From: Arthrobacter stackebrandtii | Lineage (GTDB): Bacteria; Actinomycetota; Actinomycetes; Actinomycetales; Micrococcaceae | Assembly: GCF_017876675.1 (NCBI RefSeq) | Contig: NZ_JAGIOI010000001.1 | Location: forward strand, 2,108,001 to 2,172,000 | Length of the DNA: 64,000 bases | Direction: 5' to 3' | Shown: positions 18,068-28,152 of the stretch, piece after piece | How positions within the stretch are numbered: position 1 is the stretch's first letter | Layout: every line of letters begins with the position of its first letter | The notes under the pieces: generated by a model | What the model was told of the DNA's origin: nothing | The model's input: only the letters and a program-made list of their open reading frames with translations | The model's database searches: none | Program-made: the position numbers and the translations under genes

Positions 18068-19387
18068 TCAGAGGCCCAGCTCGGCCTCGAAGTCCCCGGC
18101 CTCAAGCCGGGCGGTCACAGCCTGCAGGAACCGGCCCGCATCCGCGCCGTCCACCAGGCGGTGGTCGTACGTCAGGCACAAATACATCATGTGCCGGATG
18201 GCCAGCTGGTAGTCCCCGTCGGGGCCTGTGACCACCACGGGCCGCTTTACGATCGCACCCGCGCCCAGGATGCCCACCTGCGGCTGGTTGATGATGGGAG
18301 TGTCAAACAGCGCGCCAACTGAGCCGATGTTGGTGATCGAGAACGTGCCGCCGCCCAGCTCATCCGCCTGGATGGTGCCGTTGCGGGTGCGGGCGGCAAC
18401 GTCGGCGATCCCCGAGGCCAGGCCCGCCAGGCTCAGAGAGCCGGCGTCGCGCACCACGGGAACCAGCAGGCCCTTGGGCGTGTCCACGGCAAAGGCGAGG
18501 TGCTCGGCGTCGTGGTAGCTGATGGTGCCGGCGGCCTCGTCAAAGGACGCGTTCAGCATGGGATGCAGCTTGAGCGCCTCGGCCACCGCCAGCGCAATGA
18601 ACGGCAGGTACGTCAGCTTCACGCCGTTCGCGGCCGCAAACTGCGCCTTGGCCCGTTCCCGCAGCCTGACGACGGCGGTCACATCCACCTCATGCACCTG
18701 GGTCAGCTGCGTTGAGGTGTCCAGCGACTCGCGCATGCGCCGGGCAATCACGGCACGGATCCGCGGCGCCTTCACCACGGTGCCGCGCAGGCTTTCGACG
18801 GCGGACGGCCCCGCCTGTGCGGTTGGTCCCGCGACGGCGGCCGCAACCACGGGAGCCGCCGCAGTTGGGGCGGAATTCGCGGCGGCCGGGGACGGCTGTG
18901 CAGCGGCTGCCTTCACATCCTCGGCCCGCACCCGTCCGCCGATGCCGGTGCCCGCCACGGCGGCCAGGTCCACGGTGAGCTGGCGCGCGAGCTTGCGGAC
19001 GAGCGGGGTGTAGTAGCGTCCGGCTGGCGGAACCGCAGGGGCATGGACAACCGCAGGCGCCTCGGCCGCGGGCAGGGAAGGGGCCGCCGGGGGTTCCGCG
19101 GCCGGTTCCGCGGACACGGCCGGGACTGGCTCGTCCACGGCCGTGGCAGTCCCCGGGGAGATGACCGCCAGGGCCGCACCGATGTCTGCCATCTGGTCTT
19201 CAGTGACCAGGATTTTGGACAGGATGCCAGCAAACGGGGAGGGGATCTCGGTGTCCACCTTGTCGGTGGACACCTCAACGAGCGGATCGTCAATGGCCAC
19301 GAGGTCGCCCACGGACTTCAGCCAGCGGGTGACGGTGCCTTCGGTGACGCTCTCGCCAAGGGCCGGCAGCAGGACCGATTCAGACAT
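18068..19387 (-). CDS. Dihydrolipoamide acyltransferase (E2) of a 2-oxoacid dehydrogenase complex
   Basis: This 439-residue E2 transfers acyl groups from a 2-oxoacid dehydrogenase to CoA. It has one lipoyl domain (about 1-77, lipoyl Lys43 in STDKVDTE), an Ala/Pro linker, an E3/E1-binding domain (about 125-160, [13 protein letters not shown]) and a catalytic domain ending in [11 protein letters not shown] with His409 and Asp413. Only one lipoyl domain is present, whereas actinobacterial housekeeping SucB/AceF proteins often have two or three. The ATG at 19387 overlaps the end of allantoinase by 8 bases, and AGGA lies 5 bases upstream. It is therefore the last gene of the hyi operon and may partner the aceE at 33.5 kb. 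Confidence 0.9.
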   Translation of the reverse strand: MSESVLLPALGESVTEGTVTRWLKSVGDLVAIDDPLVEVSTDKVDTEIPSPFAGILSKILVTEDQMADIGAALAVISPGTATAVDEPVPAVSAEPAAEPPAAPSLPAAEAPAVVHAPAVPPAGRYYTPLVRKLARQLTVDLAAVAGTGIGGRVRAEDVKAAAAQPSPAAANSAPTAAAPVVAAAVAGPTAQAGPSAVESLRGTVVKAPRIRAVIARRMRESLDTSTQLTQVHEVDVTAVVRLRERAKAQFAAANGVKLTYLPFIALAVAEALKLHPMLNASFDEAAGTISYHDAEHLAFAVDTPKGLLVPVVRDAGSLSLAGLASGIADVAARTRNGTIQADELGGGTFSITNIGSVGALFDTPIINQPQVGILGAGAIVKRPVVVTGPDGDYQLAIRHMMYLCLTYDHRLVDGADAGRFLQAVTARLEAGDFEAELGL

Positions 19388-20771
19388 GGGCATCCTGTTC
19401 AACCGTGATCTCGCCGCGGCGCAGCAGCTTGCCGGTGGGCTCAACGCCGTCGATCTCCTGCCCGCGCAGGAAGGTGCGGCGGACCACGCCGGAGAGGGCG
19501 CGGCCGTCGTAGGGGGTGATCGGGTTCTTGTGCTTGAGCTTGGAGACGTCCACAACGTAGGCGTCGTCCGCGGCGAAGACAGCGAAGTCGGCGTCGTAGC
19601 CGGGGGCCAGCTTGCCCTTCTTGTGCAGCCCCACCAATTCGGCGGGAGCCGTGGACATCCACTGGATGACCTGCTCCAGTGCAATGCCGCGCTGGCGGGC
19701 CTCGGACCAGATGAGCGAGAGCCCCAGCTGCAGCGAGGACACCCCGCCCCAGGCCACGGCAAAGTCGCCGTTCTCCAGGTCCTTCAGGTCCAGCGTGCTG
19801 GGGGAGTGGTCGGAGACGATGCAGTCGATCGTGCCGTCCTGCAGACCCTGCCACAGCAGCTCGCGGTTGGATGCCTCCCTGATGGGCGGGCAGCACTTGT
19901 AGGCGGTGCCGCCGTTGGGAATCTCCTCCGCCATGAGCGTGAGGTAGTGCGGGCACGTCTCAACGGTGAGCCGCACGCCGTCGCGCCGGGCACTGGCGAT
20001 CATGGGCAGGGCGTCGGAGGAGCTCAGGTGCAGGATGTGCGCCCGGGAACCGGTCCAGCGGGCCCGCTCAATGACCTCGGCAATGGCCAGGTTCTCGGCG
20101 CCGCGGGGCCGGGAGGCCAGGAACTTGTCGTAGTGGTCGCCCTCGGCGGTGGGTGCCCGGTCAATGGCGCGGGAGTCCTCGGCATGCACGATCATGATCG
20201 AGTCGAAGGACTTCAGCTCGGCCATGTCGGCTTCCATCTCATCCGCGTCCAGCGGCGGGAACTCGTCCACGCCGGAGTGCAGCAGGAAGCACTTGAAGCC
20301 GAACACGCCGGCGTCGTGCAGCGGGCGCAGGTCCGCCTTGTTGCCGGGGATGGCCCCGCCCCAGAAACCCACGTCGACGAAAGCCTGGTCCAGCGCCACG
20401 CTGCGCTTCAACTCAAGGGCGTCCACATTGGTGGTGGCTGGAATGCTGTTCAGCGGCATGTCGATCACGGTGGTGACGCCGCCGGCGGCAGCCGCACGGG
20501 TGGCGGAGGCGAACCCCTCCCAGTCCGTGCGGCCGGGCTCGTTGATGTGCACGTGGCTGTCCACGAGGCCCGGGATGAGGGTTTCGTCGTCGGCCAGTTC
20601 AATGACCTCGCGGCCCTGGAGGTTGTTGCCGAGGGGCTCCAGGGCAATCACGACGCCGTCGCGCACCCCCACTTCCCGCGGCACGATGCCGGCGGTGGTG
20701 AGCACGCGCCGGCCCCGGAACACAAGGTCAAAGAGGCCGCCCTGGGTGGTGTTTTCTTCGGTGTCAGACAT
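19380..20771 (-). CDS. allB: Allantoinase
   Basis: AllB (463 residues) opens the hydantoin ring of allantoin to give allantoate. It is a metal-dependent cyclic amidohydrolase. The metal ligands are visible: His73 and His75 in [10 protein letters not shown], Lys160 (carbamylated in the family) in [11 protein letters not shown], His196 in IVHAED, His245 or His248 in AHILHLSS and Asp321 in SDHSPS. The ATG at 20771 is preceded by AGGAG at a good distance. Its start overlaps the glycerate kinase end by 8 bases, so the operon is tightly packed. Confidence 0.95.
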   Translation of the reverse strand: MSDTEENTTQGGLFDLVFRGRRVLTTAGIVPREVGVRDGVVIALEPLGNNLQGREVIELADDETLIPGLVDSHVHINEPGRTDWEGFASATRAAAAGGVTTVIDMPLNSIPATTNVDALELKRSVALDQAFVDVGFWGGAIPGNKADLRPLHDAGVFGFKCFLLHSGVDEFPPLDADEMEADMAELKSFDSIMIVHAEDSRAIDRAPTAEGDHYDKFLASRPRGAENLAIAEVIERARWTGSRAHILHLSSSDALPMIASARRDGVRLTVETCPHYLTLMAEEIPNGGTAYKCCPPIREASNRELLWQGLQDGTIDCIVSDHSPSTLDLKDLENGDFAVAWGGVSSLQLGLSLIWSEARQRGIALEQVIQWMSTAPAELVGLHKKGKLAPGYDADFAVFAADDAYVVDVSKLKHKNPITPYDGRALSGVVRRTFLRGQEIDGVEPTGKLLRRGEITVEQDAHV

Positions 20772-21921
20772 GGGAATTCTCCTGTTCACTGCCGGTGCGG
20801 ACCAGCTCTTCCCCCATCATCTCTCCGATGCGGGTCAGCAGGGCTCCGGCATTCTTCATACAAATGGTGGTGTCGGCTTCAAGGTCGGTCAGGGCGTGGG
20901 TGCGGGCGAAGCCGGCCGCAGCCAGGGTGTCGCGGTCCAGGGTGGTGCGCCCGCAGACTGCGACGGCGGTGACCCCGGCCGTGCGGGCCGCGCCGCTGAC
21001 ACCCATGGGCGCCTTGCCGAACAGGGTTTGTTCGTCCAGGCTGCCCTCGCCTGTGACGACGAGGTCGGCGCCCTGGAGGCGCCCGGCCAGGCCGGTCAGG
21101 CCCAGGACCACCTCGATCCCGGGGCGGCGCTTGGCGCTCAGCACGGCCAGGGCCGCGTAGCCGGTGCCGCCGGCCGCACCGGCGCCGGGGGCGTCGAGGG
21201 CGTCCACGGCAGCGGTGCCGAGGGCGTTGGCCATGATCCGGAAGTACCGCTCCAGGGAGGACTCCAGGTGCGCCACGTGTTCCGGGGTGGCTCCCTTTTG
21301 GGGGCCGAAGATGGCTGCCGCGCCTTCCGGGCCGAGGAGCGGGTTGTCGACGTCGCTGGCCAGGGTGAAGCTGGCGCCGCCGAGGCGGGGGTCCAGGCCG
21401 GTGACGTCGATGTTGGTCACCTGGGCGAGGGCGCCGCCGCCGGGCGGCAGGTGCCGTCCCGCGGCGTCCTTGAACGTGACCCCCAGTGCGGCCAGCATGC
21501 CGGCACCGCCGTCGGTGGAGGCACTGCCGCCCACGCCCAGCACGATCTCCGTGCAGCCGTGGTCCAGGGCGGCACTGACCAGCTGGCCGGTGCCGAAGGT
21601 GGAAGCGGCCAGCGGCGACAGGCGGCCGTCCGGCAGCACCGCCAGCCCGGAGGCTGAGGCCATCTCGATCACGGCGGTGGTGCCGCGGATCGCGAAGTCG
21701 GCCTCGACAGCCTCGCCGGTGGGCCCCTGCACCGTTGCCGGGACCCGGGTGAAGCCGGCGGCGACGACAGCGTCGACGGTGCCCTCGCCGCCGTCGGCCA
21801 CGGGCATCAGCTCTATCTCCAGGCCGGGGTGGCCGGCCCGCAGGCCTGCCGCCAGGTGCCGGGCAACCTCAGGGGCGGAAAGGGACCCCTTGAATTTGTC
21901 GGGGGCGAGGATGACCCGCAT
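20764..21921 (-). CDS. glxK: Glycerate kinase
   Basis: The 385-residue enzyme phosphorylates D-glycerate, the last step that feeds the glyoxylate-to-glycerate route into glycolysis. The family start VILAPDKFKGSLSAPEVA is clear, followed by MPVADGGEGTVDA, GVGGSASTDGGAGMLAALG with the glycine-rich binding region, and VVTGEGSLDEQT near residue 300. It belongs to the GarK/GlxK type. It lies 9 bases after gcl and overlaps allB. Whether the product is the 2- or 3-phosphate cannot be read from sequence. Confidence 0.94.
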   Translation of the reverse strand: MRVILAPDKFKGSLSAPEVARHLAAGLRAGHPGLEIELMPVADGGEGTVDAVVAAGFTRVPATVQGPTGEAVEADFAIRGTTAVIEMASASGLAVLPDGRLSPLAASTFGTGQLVSAALDHGCTEIVLGVGGSASTDGGAGMLAALGVTFKDAAGRHLPPGGGALAQVTNIDVTGLDPRLGGASFTLASDVDNPLLGPEGAAAIFGPQKGATPEHVAHLESSLERYFRIMANALGTAAVDALDAPGAGAAGGTGYAALAVLSAKRRPGIEVVLGLTGLAGRLQGADLVVTGEGSLDEQTLFGKAPMGVSGAARTAGVTAVAVCGRTTLDRDTLAAAGFARTHALTDLEADTTICMKNAGALLTRIGEMMGEELVRTGSEQENSHV

Positions 21922-21930
21922 GGCCGCCCC

Positions 21931-23709
<1,779 letters not shown>

Positions 23710-23778
23710 GGTTTTCTCCTTTGGAAAGTCTGTTGGTGCCCCGGTGGGCCGGGGCGGAATGGTGCTGCTGGTGGCGGG

Positions 23779-24657
23779 CTACTTGCGCCCTGAGAGTGCC
23801 GCGGCCTGCTTGAAGAGGCCGGAATGGTCCAGGCCGCCGTCGCCCTGGGCGACCATGGCGGAGACGAGCTGGGCAACCGCTGCGCCGAGGGGGACGGTGA
23901 CGCCGGCCTCGCGGGCCGCCGCGGTGACAATGCCCAGGTCCTTGTTGTGGAGGGCGAGGCGGAAGCCGGGGTCGAAGTTGCGGTCAAGCATCTTCTGGCC
24001 CTTCTGCTCAAGGACCTTGGAGCCGGCGAGCCCGCCGCCAAGGACCTTGAGGGCGGCGTCGGTGTCGACGCCGTAGGCCTCCAGGAAGACGATGGCTTCG
24101 GAGAGTGCCTGGATGTTGACGGCCACGATCAGCTGGTTTGCAGCCTTCACGGTCTGGCCCGAGCCGGAGGGGCCCACGTGGACGATGGTCTTGCCCACCG
24201 CGCCGAGGACGTCGCCGGCGTCGGCAAAGTCCTTCGCGTCGCCGCCCACCATGATGGACAGCACGCCGTCAATGGCGCCCTGCTCGCCGCCGGACACCGG
24301 GGCGTCCAAGGGGCGGATGCCGGCGGCAGCGGCGTCGTCGGACAGGCGCTTGGCCACGTCGGGGCGGATGGAGCTGGCGTCGATCCACAGGGTGCCCTTG
24401 CGGGCGTTGGCGAAGACGCCGTCGGGGCCGCCAACCACTGCTTCGACGTCGGGGGAGTCCGGGACCATGGTGATGACGGCGTCGGCGTCCTTGACGGCGT
24501 CCGCAATGCTGGTGGCGCCGTTGCCGCCTGCTGCCACGAGCTTGTCGATGGCGCCCTGACTGCGGTTGAAGCCGGTGACCGTGTGGCCTGCCTTGACGAG
24601 GTTGACTGCCATGGGCAGGCCCATGATGCCGAGTCCGATAACTGCAACGTTTGTCAT
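23779..24657 (-). CDS. glxR: 2-Hydroxy-3-oxopropionate (tartronate semialdehyde) reductase
   Basis: The 292-residue enzyme reduces tartronate semialdehyde from Gcl to D-glycerate with NAD(P)H. It belongs to the beta-hydroxyacid dehydrogenase family: the Rossmann motif VIGLGIMGLPMAVNL at the start, the substrate loop DAPVSGGEQGAIDG near residue 118, and the catalytic Lys in GSGQTVKAANQL. Its place between hyi and gcl fixes the role well. Confidence 0.95.
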   Translation of the reverse strand: MTNVAVIGLGIMGLPMAVNLVKAGHTVTGFNRSQGAIDKLVAAGGNGATSIADAVKDADAVITMVPDSPDVEAVVGGPDGVFANARKGTLWIDASSIRPDVAKRLSDDAAAAGIRPLDAPVSGGEQGAIDGVLSIMVGGDAKDFADAGDVLGAVGKTIVHVGPSGSGQTVKAANQLIVAVNIQALSEAIVFLEAYGVDTDAALKVLGGGLAGSKVLEQKGQKMLDRNFDPGFRLALHNKDLGIVTAAAREAGVTVPLGAAVAQLVSAMVAQGDGGLDHSGLFKQAAALSGRK

Positions 24658-24699
24658 GATGTGTCCTTCAAAAAGTGTGTGGGTTGGGGAGGGTGCCGG

Positions 24700-25491
24700 T
24701 CAGGCGTTCTGACGGATGGCCCAGGCGAAGGCCTCGGCTGCCGGGGCCTTGTACTCGAGGCCGATCGGGCCGGAGTAGCCAAGTTCGCGGCTGCGGGCAA
24801 TCCACTCGCCGAGGGGGAGGGTGCCGGTGCCGGGGGCGCCGCGGCCGGGGTTGTCGGCAATCTGGATGTGGCCGAAGTCCTTGGCGCCCTGCTCGATCAC
24901 TGCCGCGACGTCGTCGCCGTTGACGGCCAGGTGGTAGAAATCTGCCAGCAGCTTGACGTTTCCGACGCCGGACGCCTGGGTTTTGGCGATGACGGCCAGT
25001 GCGTCTGCGGCGGTCTTGAGCGGGTAGGCGGGGGTGCCGGAGACGGGTTCCAGCAGGACCGTTCCGCCGATCGCGGCCACACCCTGGGCGGCTGCCACGA
25101 GGTTGGCCACGGCCAGCTCATCCTGGGCTGCGGGGTCCTGGCCGTCCTGGCGGTTGCCGTAGAGGGCGTTGAAGGCCTTGGTGCCCAGGCGCTCGCCGAT
25201 TCCGGCAACCACGTCGATGTTGTCCTTGAATTCGCTTTCGCGGCCAATCCAGGAAACCAGTCCGCGGTCCCCGGCAGGCATGTCGCCGGCGTTGAAGTTC
25301 AGGCCGGTCAGCTGGACGCCCGCATCGGTGATGGAGCGGGCAAAGGCGTCCACGTCGGCATCGGAGGGAACCGAGCCGGCAAACGGCCACCAAAACTCGA
25401 CGGCGTCGAAGCCGGCAGCCTTGGCTGCGGCGGGGCGCTCCAGCAGGGGCAGCTCCGTCAGGAGGATGGAGCAATTCACTGTGTACGTCAT
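24700..25491 (-). CDS. hyi: Hydroxypyruvate isomerase family protein
   Basis: This TIM-barrel sugar isomerase (263 residues) is expected to interconvert hydroxypyruvate and tartronate semialdehyde. Family features seen are the N-terminal VNCSILLTELPLLERPAAA, the WWPF stretch after the second strand, the metal-site strand TVLLEPVSG and IQIADNPGRGAPGTG near the C-terminus. It is the first gene of the operon hyi-glxR-gcl-glxK-allB-E2. A 15-bp candidate operator lies 54 bases upstream of its start codon. Confidence 0.92.
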   Translation of the reverse strand: MTYTVNCSILLTELPLLERPAAAKAAGFDAVEFWWPFAGSVPSDADVDAFARSITDAGVQLTGLNFNAGDMPAGDRGLVSWIGRESEFKDNIDVVAGIGERLGTKAFNALYGNRQDGQDPAAQDELAVANLVAAAQGVAAIGGTVLLEPVSGTPAYPLKTAADALAVIAKTQASGVGNVKLLADFYHLAVNGDDVAAVIEQGAKDFGHIQIADNPGRGAPGTGTLPLGEWIARSRELGYSGPIGLEYKAPAAEAFAWAIRQNA

Positions 25492-25544
25492 CGTAAAGAT
25501 CCTTCCAGGGGAACGTCTGCGTTCCTTTTTGCTTCATTCCATAA

Positions 25545-25559
25545 TTTCACTTGATGGAA
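25545..25559 (-). promoter_or_regulatory. Candidate ureide-regulon operator, hyi operon
   Basis: On the minus strand this reads TTCCATCAAGTGAAA, an inverted-repeat-like site (TTCCA-N5-TGAAA). A second ATTCCAT arm at 25536-25542 makes a longer inverted repeat with ATGGAAT at 25554-25560. Related sites precede four other transcription units of the cluster. Confidence 0.65.
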
Positions 25560-25650
25560 TTTAGTTTCTGCTTTATGAAAAGTCTAGGCAAGGATGTGGA
25601 AGTAGTCAAGGTCACAATCATGGACATCGTGGAACCTGGAAACGGGCACA

Positions 25651-25711
25651 AAAAAGCGCCCGCCGGCGCCTTCGGCACCCGTTCGTCAACGAGGGCGGGC
25701 GAAAGCGCCGG
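25651..25711 (-). terminator. Terminator of the AAA+ ATPase gene
   Basis: On the minus strand, arms of the form GCGCCCGCCGGCGC and GCGCCGGCGGGCGC flank a long loop and end in a six-T run. The last 28 bases, including the T run (25643-25670), are nearly identical to 27186-27213. Confidence 0.75.
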
Positions 25712-25734
25712 CGGGCGCCGGGGCAATGCGGGTC

Positions 25735-27141
25735 CTAGCGGCCGGGGAAGTCCTGGCTGCCGGTGCCCGCGCCGCTGCCGAGAAGGCTGCGGGTGAGGGT
25801 GGAACTGTCATCCATGAGCTGTTGTGCCGCTGCGGCCAGGTGGGCATCTGCGGGAAGTTCCCCCGCCAGTGCGGCCGCCACCACGGCCCGCCGAACCAAT
25901 TCCTTGGCAAGGGACGCCGTGGTGCCGTCCGTCAGGGCTGCCGCAGCCTCAAGGGCCGGGGCGGAGAAGGCCAGGTTGCGGGAGTAGAGCCGCAGCAGTC
26001 CCAGGCGTTCATGCTCGGTGGGCCTGGGGATTTCCACGGCCAGGTCCACCCGGCCGGGCCGCTGGGCCAGTGCCCGCTCGAGCATGTCGACGCGGTTTGT
26101 GGTCAGTACAAAAGCAACGTCGGAATCGTTGTCCAGGCCGTCCATTGCGTCGAGGACCTCGAACAGCAGCGGCTGCGGGCCATGGCCAAAACTTCTGTCT
26201 TCGGCGATGAGGTCGCAATCCTCCAGGACCACGATGGACGGAGCCAGGGCGCGGGCCAGCTTGGCCGCTTCCGTGATCCGGGCCAGGGCGCCGCCGGAAA
26301 GGAGCACGGCCGTGGTGCCGGGACTTTGGCCCAGCAGGTAGCGGACAGTGTGTGTCTTGCCGGTTCCGGGCGGCCCGTAGAGGAGCAGGCCGCGCTTGAG
26401 GTGCTGGCCGTGCGCCTTCAATGCGGGCCCCTGGCGGCCAATCCCCAAGGTGTGGTCTTCGACCCGGTCAAGGACGCCGCCGGGCAGGATGATCTCGCTC
26501 CGGTCCAATTCGGGGCGCCGGATGAACGTGACGCCGCCCATGCCGGGACCGAACTCGCTGATTTGGAGGGAAATGACCTGGCCCTTGAAAACACTTTCGT
26601 GCTCCATCCGGCGGCGCACTTCAGCCAGGAAGGATGCGGTGTCGCCCGGCTCTGCCGCAAGAACCTCCAGGGTGGCGAATTGACGCCCAAAGTTGGGCTT
26701 GGCCTCGCGCTGGAGCACGGCGATTGGCGCACCGCCGTAGCGAAAAAGCCGGAGCCCCAAGGCAACGCTCTGGCGTTGCTCGTCGGGGCCGACGGGCTGG
26801 TTGGTGTAGTCCGGCGGTGCCAGCGGGAAGGCTGCATGCATATGGCCGTACTGCACCATGTCGCTGAGGGACAGGTGGTTGCGTTGCTCGCCGCCCCCGA
26901 TTCCCACGAGGCGGGCGCCGGGATCCCGGTCTGCGATGGACTCGAGCAGGATGTCCAGGTCAACCAGGCGGTGGGCGGGGACCTCTTCCACCACCACCGA
27001 CAGGTTCCTGGACGGTGCGCCCAGATGGTCGGCAAGTGTTTGTAGCAGCTCATCGCCGCCCTCGACAGGATCCACGGCTGCTTGGGCCAGACGGACAAGC
27101 GCGCCAAAATCATTGATGAACGTCCCCATTTTTTCATCCAT
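25735..27141 (-). CDS. AAA+ ATPase of unknown role
   Basis: The 468-residue protein has a long unrecognised N-terminal half (about 1-220) and a classic AAA+ module. Walker A is GPPGTGKT at 256-263, Walker B is IVVLEDCD around 303-310, and an arginine-finger-like stretch LAQRPGRVDLAVEI follows, as in FtsH/proteasome-type AAA domains. No membrane segment or protease domain is present. The start lies 6 bases after a TAGGCT box, so the message is probably leaderless. It interrupts the ureide cluster and lacks the shared operator, so it need not belong to the pathway. A chaperone- or remodelling-like role is only a guess. Confidence 0.82.
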   Translation of the reverse strand: MDEKMGTFINDFGALVRLAQAAVDPVEGGDELLQTLADHLGAPSRNLSVVVEEVPAHRLVDLDILLESIADRDPGARLVGIGGGEQRNHLSLSDMVQYGHMHAAFPLAPPDYTNQPVGPDEQRQSVALGLRLFRYGGAPIAVLQREAKPNFGRQFATLEVLAAEPGDTASFLAEVRRRMEHESVFKGQVISLQISEFGPGMGGVTFIRRPELDRSEIILPGGVLDRVEDHTLGIGRQGPALKAHGQHLKRGLLLYGPPGTGKTHTVRYLLGQSPGTTAVLLSGGALARITEAAKLARALAPSIVVLEDCDLIAEDRSFGHGPQPLLFEVLDAMDGLDNDSDVAFVLTTNRVDMLERALAQRPGRVDLAVEIPRPTEHERLGLLRLYSRNLAFSAPALEAAAALTDGTTASLAKELVRRAVVAAALAGELPADAHLAAAAQQLMDDSSTLTRSLLGSGAGTGSQDFPGR

Positions 27142-27147
27142 GGTGCG

Positions 27148-27153
27148 AGCCTA
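27148..27153 (-). promoter_or_regulatory. -10 box TAGGCT, leaderless AAA+ gene
   Basis: TAGGCT on the minus strand ends 6 bases before the ATG of the AAA+ gene, the same arrangement as at 2170. Confidence 0.55.
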
Positions 27154-27185
27154 GCAGCGCCGTCAATGCCCCCGGCCGCCCGGCC

Positions 27186-27247
27186 CGGGCACAAGAAAGC
27201 GCCCGCCGGCGCCCGCCCCGACGCCGTTGGGCGGGAGGTGAACGCAG
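27186..27247 (-). terminator. Probable terminator after the ureidoglycine aminohydrolase gene
   Basis: The minus strand has GC-rich inverted repeats followed by GCGCTTTCTTG. The 28 bases 27186-27213 match 25643-25670 with one difference, so two terminators share the same 3' half. Confidence 0.6.
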
Positions 27248-27324
27248 GGCGGACGCGAGGCACCCGGCCGGCCCTGCGCCGTCGTAGTGGCGAGAGGCGG
27301 GGCCGGCGGGCGGGGCGGGGTGCT

Positions 27325-28140
27325 CTAGGTGAGGCGGATCTGGCGGTTCATGTCCTTGTAGAGCAGGTAGCGGAACTCGCCGGGGCCGCCGGCATAGCAG
27401 GCCTGGGGGCAGAAGGCGCGCAGCCACATGAAGTCGCCGGCCTCCACCTCCACCCAGTCGTCGTTGAGCAGGTACATGGCCTTGCCCTGAAGGACATACA
27501 GGCCGTGCTCCATGACGTGGGTTTCCGGGAACGGAATGGCGCCGCCGGGCTGGAAGGTGACGATGTTGACCTGCATGTCGTGGGCGAGGTCGCTGGAATC
27601 CGTGAAGCGGGTGGTCTTCCAGGCGCCGTTGGTGTCCGGCATGGCGGTGGGTTCCACCTCGGCATCGCTGGTCACGAAGGACTTCGCCTCGTAGCCTTCG
27701 AGGCGTTCGTAGGCCTTGCGGATCCACTGGAAGGAGACGATGTCATCCGAGACGTTTGCCAGGCCCCACGTTGCGCCGGCGGCAAGGTAGGCGTAGCCGC
27801 CCTCCTCGAGTGCGTGCAGTTCGCCGTCGAGGGTCAGGTTGACCTTGCCCTTGGTGACGAAGACGACGCCCTCGACGCCCTTCTCAAACTCGGCGACGGG
27901 CGCCCCGCCGCCCGGGCCGATCTCAACGATCAGCTGGGAGAACGTGGTGGAGAAGCCTGCGATGGGACGGGCCAGGATCCACGAGCGGGTGTTGGTGAAC
28001 CCGGGAAGCGTGCTCGTGACGATGTCGGTCATGACGCCCTTGGGGATGACCGTGTAGGCCTCCGTGACGATGGCCCGTTCCGTGGTGAGGTGGGTCTGCG
28101 GCGGCAGGCCGCCCTTGGGGTGGTAGTACTTGCCAGTCAT
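27325..28140 (-). CDS. allE: (S)-ureidoglycine aminohydrolase, bicupin
   Basis: AllE (271 residues) converts ureidoglycine to ureidoglycolate and ammonia. Two cupin domains are visible (about 55-120 and 185-255). Family landmarks are GGLPPQTHLTTERA near the start, SQLIVEIGPGGGAP in the first cupin, and FPETHVMEHGLYVLQGKAMYLL plus WLRAFCPQACYAGG in the second, where the metal ligands lie. The length fits the family. It is the last gene of the operon malic enzyme-malate synthase-DUF6986-allE. Its substrate normally comes from allantoate amidohydrolase, which is not in this window. Confidence 0.93.
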   Translation of the reverse strand: MTGKYYHPKGGLPPQTHLTTERAIVTEAYTVIPKGVMTDIVTSTLPGFTNTRSWILARPIAGFSTTFSQLIVEIGPGGGAPVAEFEKGVEGVVFVTKGKVNLTLDGELHALEEGGYAYLAAGATWGLANVSDDIVSFQWIRKAYERLEGYEAKSFVTSDAEVEPTAMPDTNGAWKTTRFTDSSDLAHDMQVNIVTFQPGGAIPFPETHVMEHGLYVLQGKAMYLLNDDWVEVEAGDFMWLRAFCPQACYAGGPGEFRYLLYKDMNRQIRLT

Positions 28141-28152
28141 CCTTGACTCCTT

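Noticed and set aside
25643-27213. 28-bp direct repeats around the AAA+ gene as attachment or target-site duplications
   Set aside because: Both copies are the 3' half of minus-strand terminators and no integrase or transposase is present. Recorded as a finding instead of a mobile element.
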